From: UBA2450 sp045226015
GTDB lineage: Bacteria; Bacillota_I; Bacilli_A; RFN20; CAG-826
Direction: 5' to 3'
Assembly: GCA_045226015.1 (NCBI GenBank)
Contig: JBGVBY010000021.1
Location: 20,549-84,548, forward strand
DNA length: 64,000 nt
Each line of letters begins with the position of its first letter. The first letter of the stretch is position 1. Of the stretch, positions 59,905 through 64,000 are shown one piece after another. Made by a program: the position numbers and the translations under genes. Below the pieces are notes generated by a model that saw only the letters and a list, made by a program, of their open reading frames with translations, was not told the DNA's origin and made no database searches.

Positions 59905-61515
59905 ATGAGTAAATTAATCGAATTTTTAGAATCAAAAAATATCAATAACACGCAAGAAATCTACTATAATCCATCTTACGAGTTACTTTTTGAATTAGAA
60001 AAAGAAGCAATAGATGGATACGAAAAAGGACAATTAACTAAGTTAGACGTTATTAATGTTTTAACTGGTAAATATACTGGCAGATCTCCTAAAGACAAAT
60101 ACATTGTCATGGATGATGTATCTAGAAACACCATCTGGTGGAATTCAAAAGAATACCCAAATGATAACCATACTGTTGATGAAGATGTTTGGAACGTTTG
60201 TAAAGACATTGCCACCAAAGAGTTAAGTAACAAAAAGTTATTTGTAGTGGACGCATATTGTGGTGCGAATAAATCCACCCGTATGGCGGTTCGTTTTGTT
60301 ATGGAAGTTGCCTGGCAAGCTCACTTTGTGAGAAATATGTTTATTAAACCTAGCAAAGAACAACTTAAAACCTTTAAACCAGACTTTACAGTTTATTGTG
60401 CTTCTAAAGCTAAAGTTAATAATTATCAAGAACTTGGTTTAAATAGCGAGACCGTAATCATGTTTAATCTTACTAGCAGAGAACAAATCATCCTTAACAC
60501 GTGGTATGGAGGAGAGATGAAAAAAGGAATGTTCTCGATGATGAACTATTTCTTACCATTAAAAGGTATTGCGAGTATGCACTGCTCTGCTAATACTGAT
60601 TTAAATGGAGAAAATACCGCTATCTTCTTTGGCTTATCAGGAACAGGGAAAACTACATTATCTACTGATCCAAAACGTCTTCTTATTGGAGATGATGAAC
60701 ATGGTTGGGATGATGAGGGAGTGTTCAACCTTGAAGGTGGTTGCTATGCAAAGGTTATTAATCTTGATAAAGATTCTGAACCAGATATCTATAACGCGAT
60801 TAAAAGAAATGCCTTATTAGAAAATGTTATTGTGGACTCTAATGGTGGCATAGATTTTAGTGATAAATCCATTACTGAAAACACTAGAGTTAGCTATCCT
60901 ATTAATCACATAACAAATATTGTTAAACCTATATCTAAAGGCCCACATGCTAAAAACGTTATTTTTCTTTCATGTGATGCTTATGGAGTGCTTCCACCCG
61001 TATCTATTCTTACTCCAGAACAAACTAAATATTATTTCTTAAGTGGATATACCTCTAAAGTTGCAGGAACTGAGCAAGGTATAAAAGAACCAGTTCCAAC
61101 ATTCTCTTCTTGTTTTGGACAACCATTTTTAGAACTGCATCCACTTAAATACGCCGAAGAGTTAATTAGACACATGGAAAAGAGCAACGCGAAAGCGTAC
61201 TTAGTGAACACTGGATGGAATGGAAGCGGAAAACGTATATCTATCAAAGACACTAGAGGCATAATCGATGCGATTCTTTCTGGTGAAGTTGATAAGGCTC
61301 CTAGTAAGATAATTCCAATATTTAACTTAAGAGTACCAACTAAACTTAATAATGTTAATTTATCAATCTTAGATCCTAGAGATACATATCTAGATAAAAA
61401 TGAATGGAATAAAAAAGCAAAAGAACTCGCTAGTAAATTTATTTCTAACTTTAAGAAATATGAAACTAACAAAGAATGTATTATATTAGTAAACGCAGGA
61501 CCAAAAGATGAATAA
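59905..61515 (+). CDS. pckA: Phosphoenolpyruvate carboxykinase (ATP)
   Basis: Interconverts oxaloacetate and PEP with ATP/ADP. Motifs: LTGKYTGRSPKDKYIV (R for substrate binding), YGGEMKKGMFSMMNYFLP, P-loop FFGLSGTGKTTLSTDP (about 248-263), and GDDEHGWDDEGVFNLEGGC. C-terminal NTGWNGSGKRISI is also typical. Length 536. The stop overlaps the aminotransferase start by eight bases. Confidence 0.96.
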   Translation: MSKLIEFLESKNINNTQEIYYNPSYELLFELEKEAIDGYEKGQLTKLDVINVLTGKYTGRSPKDKYIVMDDVSRNTIWWNSKEYPNDNHTVDEDVWNVCKDIATKELSNKKLFVVDAYCGANKSTRMAVRFVMEVAWQAHFVRNMFIKPSKEQLKTFKPDFTVYCASKAKVNNYQELGLNSETVIMFNLTSREQIILNTWYGGEMKKGMFSMMNYFLPLKGIASMHCSANTDLNGENTAIFFGLSGTGKTTLSTDPKRLLIGDDEHGWDDEGVFNLEGGCYAKVINLDKDSEPDIYNAIKRNALLENVIVDSNGGIDFSDKSITENTRVSYPINHITNIVKPISKGPHAKNVIFLSCDAYGVLPPVSILTPEQTKYYFLSGYTSKVAGTEQGIKEPVPTFSSCFGQPFLELHPLKYAEELIRHMEKSNAKAYLVNTGWNGSGKRISIKDTRGIIDAILSGEVDKAPSKIIPIFNLRVPTKLNNVNLSILDPRDTYLDKNEWNKKAKELASKFISNFKKYETNKECIILVNAGPKDE

Positions 61516-62716
61516 AGAATTACTAGCTAGATTTGAAGAACTTAAATCCAGAGGATTTTCTTTAGACATGACTAGAGGAAAACCTAGCAAAGAACAACTT
61601 GATTTAAGTATGCCTATGCTAGATGTTCTTAATTCTAAATCAGATATGATGTCTAAAAATGTCGACACTAGAAACTATGGAGCGTTAGACGGAATTGAAG
61701 AATGCAAAGCATTATTCGCTGAGTTATTAGGTGTAAGTAGTAAAAACGTAATAGTGTTTGGTAACTCTTCACTTAACGCGATGTACGAATGCATTTCTGA
61801 TTCTTATATCTATGGAGTTAACGGAAATACTCCTTGGTCAAAATTAAATAAAGTTAAATGGTTATGCCCGGTTCCTGGATATGATAGGCACTTTGCTATC
61901 TTAGAGCACTTAGGAATTGAAATGATTAATATTCCTATGACTAAAGTTGGTCCAGACATGGATTTAGTAGAACAATATGTCAAAGATCCTTGTGTTAAAG
62001 GCATCTGGTGTGTTCCTAAATATTCAAACCCTACTGGAATCACATATTCTAACGAAGTAGTGGAACGTTTTGCAAAGCTTAAACCCGCCGCGAAAGACTT
62101 TAGAATTTATTGGGATAACGCTTATCTCGTTCATGACTTATATGAAGATAAAAAAGACAAGCTTGTTAATATCATGGAACTAGTTAAAAAATATGATAAC
62201 GAAGATCTTGTATATGAATTCTTCTCAACTAGTAAAATCTCTTTCCCTGGTTCTGGAGTAGCGGTTCTTATATCTAGTAAAAACAATCTAAACCATATAA
62301 GAAACGACTTAAAATACAAAACTATTAGTTATGATAAGGTAAATGAATTACGTCATGTTCGTTATTTCAGAAACTCTCTTGGATTAATTGAACAATCTAA
62401 AAAACACGCGGATATATTAAGACCAAAATTTGAATACATTGAGAAACGTTTAAAAGAAGTAGATGACTTAATTAGTTATACTTCTCCTTTAGGCGGATAC
62501 TTCATCTCTATATATGTTCCTAATAAGGCTAAAGAAGTAATTGCGAGATGTAAAGAATGTGGATTAACACTTACTGAAGCTGGATGCGCTTATCCATATC
62601 ATAAAGATCCATATAATTCCCACATCCGCTTAGCGCCTTCCTATATGGAAAAAGACGAACTTAAAATAGCGATGGACATATTAATTATCGCGATTCAAAT
62701 CGAAGCAAAAAAATAG
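61508..62716 (+). CDS. Pyridoxal-phosphate aminotransferase, aspartate-type (AspT-like)
   Basis: A 402-residue fold-type I aminotransferase. MTRGKPSKEQLDLS near the N-terminus, YGALDGIEECKALFAELLG, SNPTGITYS, the WDNAYLVHDLY cofactor-binding Asp/Tyr, and the PLP lysine in EFFSTSKISFPGSG (about 246) are visible; RLAPSY supplies the carboxylate-binding Arg. It resembles the aspartate aminotransferase subgroup with MTRGKP openings. Overlap with pckA suggests aspartate is converted to oxaloacetate and then to PEP. Confidence 0.85.
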   Translation: MNKELLARFEELKSRGFSLDMTRGKPSKEQLDLSMPMLDVLNSKSDMMSKNVDTRNYGALDGIEECKALFAELLGVSSKNVIVFGNSSLNAMYECISDSYIYGVNGNTPWSKLNKVKWLCPVPGYDRHFAILEHLGIEMINIPMTKVGPDMDLVEQYVKDPCVKGIWCVPKYSNPTGITYSNEVVERFAKLKPAAKDFRIYWDNAYLVHDLYEDKKDKLVNIMELVKKYDNEDLVYEFFSTSKISFPGSGVAVLISSKNNLNHIRNDLKYKTISYDKVNELRHVRYFRNSLGLIEQSKKHADILRPKFEYIEKRLKEVDDLISYTSPLGGYFISIYVPNKAKEVIARCKECGLTLTEAGCAYPYHKDPYNSHIRLAPSYMEKDELKIAMDILIIAIQIEAKK

Positions 62717-62740
62717 AAGAGATTTTATCTCTTCTTTTTT
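62715..62740. terminator. Bidirectional intrinsic terminator
   Basis: Eight-base stem AGAAGAGA/TCTCTTCT with loop TTTTA (62715-62735), flanked by A7 and T6. It serves the aminotransferase and the converging membrane protein gene. Confidence 0.85.
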
Positions 62741-63684
62741 AATGATATCAGTTTTCTAATTAGAAGGGCCAAGGCCATGCTTCCAATTATCATCGCTACT
62801 CCAAGCCCCCCATTAAAGAGGATTAATTTCTTAAGAGTAAGGACGTCTTTAATTCCGTTTTTATCTAAGTTATAGAAGATAACAGAAGCACCTATGGATA
62901 AGGCAACTCCTAAAATATTAAATAGTACACTCATGATAAGCATTCTATCTTTATAGTGGCCATTCTTATAGTTATCCATATAAATAAAGACATTTAAGAA
63001 CACACCTATAAAGCTACAAACATAGAAAAGAATCGCAATCATCTTTCCAATCATGTTGTTACAATATCCAACAGAAATAGCAAAACCAAAAAGGAATGAA
63101 GCGACTGTTAAGAATAGAAAATGATATTTATTCTTTTTTAGTAATTCTGAGTCTTTCTTAAGAGCAACCTTGAAGTTATATTTCTCTTTTTTGCTTTCTT
63201 CCTTAACTGGTTCTTCTTCTTTTGTGGGTTCTTCAACTTTAATAGGAGCGTCTAAATAAAATGTAGGAAGTTCAATATTTAATTCTTTTAGGTTATCTAA
63301 TGATAGTGGAATACCATCTTTTGCTCTATAGACTACAAAGTATGGATTAAATTCTTTAACAACTTCAAATAACTTAGAGGTCTTTGCTTTGACTTCATCT
63401 AGATTACTAACACCCATGTCTTTAAGTGTCTCAATGCTTTTAATCGTTTTCTTTTTGTCAAATTCTTTATTATTGAACACAAAATACACACTTGCAGAGT
63501 CTTTGATGTTTACAAGTAAAACACAGCATTCACTTAAAGGAATATTTTCTTCAGAAAAACTAAAGGAAAACGAAGAATAGTCTTCTTTATTGATAATTTC
63601 TTTAAAAGGAGACTCAACAGAATCTAATTTAGTGATTAGTTCGTTATATTCAAATTCGTTGTTTTGTGAATCGTAGATTTTCAT
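62725..63684 (-). CDS. Unrecognised protein with four C-terminal membrane spans
   Basis: A 319-residue protein not assigned to a family. Residues 1-150 are a soluble alpha/beta-looking domain (NEFEYNELITKLDSVESPF, CCVLLVNIKDSASVYFVFN). Residues 152-175 are a Glu/Lys/Pro linker. Residues about 195-315 hold four hydrophobic spans and end in LKKKR. Its -10 TATAAT (63700-63705) is only 15 bases from the start and no ribosome site is visible. It may sense something in the cytoplasm and signal to the membrane part, but this is a guess. Confidence 0.65.
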   Translation of the reverse strand: MKIYDSQNNEFEYNELITKLDSVESPFKEIINKEDYSSFSFSFSEENIPLSECCVLLVNIKDSASVYFVFNNKEFDKKKTIKSIETLKDMGVSNLDEVKAKTSKLFEVVKEFNPYFVVYRAKDGIPLSLDNLKELNIELPTFYLDAPIKVEEPTKEEEPVKEESKKEKYNFKVALKKDSELLKKNKYHFLFLTVASFLFGFAISVGYCNNMIGKMIAILFYVCSFIGVFLNVFIYMDNYKNGHYKDRMLIMSVLFNILGVALSIGASVIFYNLDKNGIKDVLTLKKLILFNGGLGVAMIIGSMALALLIRKLISLKKKR

Positions 63685-63757
63685 AATTTTGCTAGATTGA
63701 TTATATCTTAATATTTATAACAATTCTACACATACAAATTACTTGTAATTTTTATTC

Positions 63758-63783
63758 CCAAAGGGCAATTCCAAAGGGCAATT
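63758..63783. repeat. Tandem 13-base direct repeat
   Basis: CCAAAGGGCAATT occurs twice back to back (63758-63770 and 63771-63783), between the tRNA terminator and the membrane protein gene. No function seen. Confidence 0.8.
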
Positions 63784-63803
63784 TTGCTATTTTTGCACTT
63801 TAG

Positions 63804-63829
63804 AAAAAAAGTATCGGTTAACCGATACT
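63804..63829 (-). terminator. Terminator of the tRNA operon
   Basis: A perfect 20-base palindrome AGTATCGGTTAACCGATACT (63810-63829) is followed on the minus strand by T7. It lies 12 bases after the tRNA-Met 3' end. Confidence 0.85.
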
Positions 63830-63841
63830 CTATTAACTATT

Positions 63842-63918
63842 TGGTAGCTGAGGACGGATTTGAACCGCCGACCTTGAAGGTATGAACTTCCTGCTCTAGC
63901 CAACTGAGCTACTCAGCC
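63842..63918 (-). tRNA. tRNA-Met (anticodon CAT)
   Basis: A complete 77-base cloverleaf with encoded CCA: acceptor GGCTGAG/CTCAGCT, D stem GCTC/GAGC, anticodon loop TTCATAC and T arm with GTTCGAATC. Acceptor end GCTACCA and loop match elongator tRNA-Met of Bacilli better than initiator or lysidine-type tRNA-Ile; CAT alone cannot exclude the latter. Confidence 0.85.
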
Positions 63919-63921
63919 ATA

Positions 63922-63997
63922 TGGTGGATCTAAAGAGACTCGAACTCTCGACCCCCTGAATGCAAATCAGGTGCTCTCCCAACTGAGCTATAGACCC
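63922..63997 (-). tRNA. tRNA-Ala (anticodon TGC)
   Basis: A complete 76-base cloverleaf with encoded CCA. Anticodon loop TTTGCAT gives TGC. The acceptor stem GGGTCTA/TAGATCC contains the G3-U70 pair that identifies tRNA-Ala. It lies three bases upstream of tRNA-Met in the same minus-strand operon, which continues beyond the window. Confidence 0.95.
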
Positions 63998-64000
63998 ATA

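Noticed and set aside
1..64000. Mycoplasma-type genetic code (UGA as Trp)
   Set aside because: prfB with its UGA shift site is present, rnpA ends in TGA, and Trp codons read as TGG.

Overview
The window is an A+T-rich bacterial chromosome segment from a low-GC Firmicutes lineage (Bacilli or relatives). It is probably an uncultured gut member near the RF39/Erysipelotrichia/Acholeplasma side of the tree, but that placement is inference. Support comes from B. subtilis-like gene orders: rpmH-rnpA-yidC-khpB-mnmE | dnaA-dnaN-yaaA-recF-gyrB-gyrA; dnaX-ybaB-recR-tmk-holB-ricT-rsmI; prfA-prmC-tsaC-rpiB; comFA-comFC-secA-prfB. RNase M5, RicT and many lipobox proteins fit. The standard genetic code is used: prfB is present, rnpA ends in TGA and Trp is TGG.

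Layout. 0-5 kb: the end of a surface 5'-nucleotidase, two ATP-grasp ligases flanking a GrpB-like protein, and a pseudouridine synthase. 5-7.8 kb: a DUF1538 membrane protein with two P-II-like proteins, then a lysine-rich DUF2188 protein. 7.8-15.7 kb (minus): typA, and an operon for the clamp loader, recombination mediator, thymidylate kinase, RicT and RsmI. 15.7-18.8 kb (plus): prfA, prmC, tsaC, rpiB. 18.8-20.5 kb is the most unusual stretch. It holds three small lysine-rich ORFs interleaved with two decayed copies of the comFA Walker-A segment, then a G+C-richer structured region resembling a large non-coding RNA. 20.5-28.8 kb: comFA, comFC, secA, prfB (programmed frameshift), a YitT-type protein and uvrB. 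28.9-31.6 kb: a beta-helix lipoprotein and secG. 31.7-36.1 kb (minus): an acyltransferase, an M6-like metalloprotease lipoprotein and a spermidine-synthase-like membrane protein.

36.2-44.6 kb (minus) and 45.0-55.1 kb (plus) diverge from the chromosome origin. DnaA boxes lie upstream of dnaA and again between dnaA and dnaN. Left of it are rpmH, rnpA, yidC, khpB, mnmE, tatD, rnmV, rsmA, ispE and a short glmU; right of it are dnaA, dnaN, yaaA, recF, gyrB, gyrA and serS. 55.2-58.7 kb is a capE-capG-capF set for UDP-N-acetyl-L-fucosamine, whose first enzyme carries an N-terminal helix-turn-helix domain. 58.7-62.7 kb: a leucine-rich-repeat lipoprotein, then PEP carboxykinase coupled to an aspartate-type aminotransferase. 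The window ends with an unrecognised membrane protein and minus-strand tRNA-Met and tRNA-Ala.

The most promising leads are the comFA-fragment cassettes, the absence of any NTG start for comFA, the structured RNA upstream of comFA in a locus missing raiA, and the HTH-CapE fusion. Function calls rest on motif reading alone; no database search was run.
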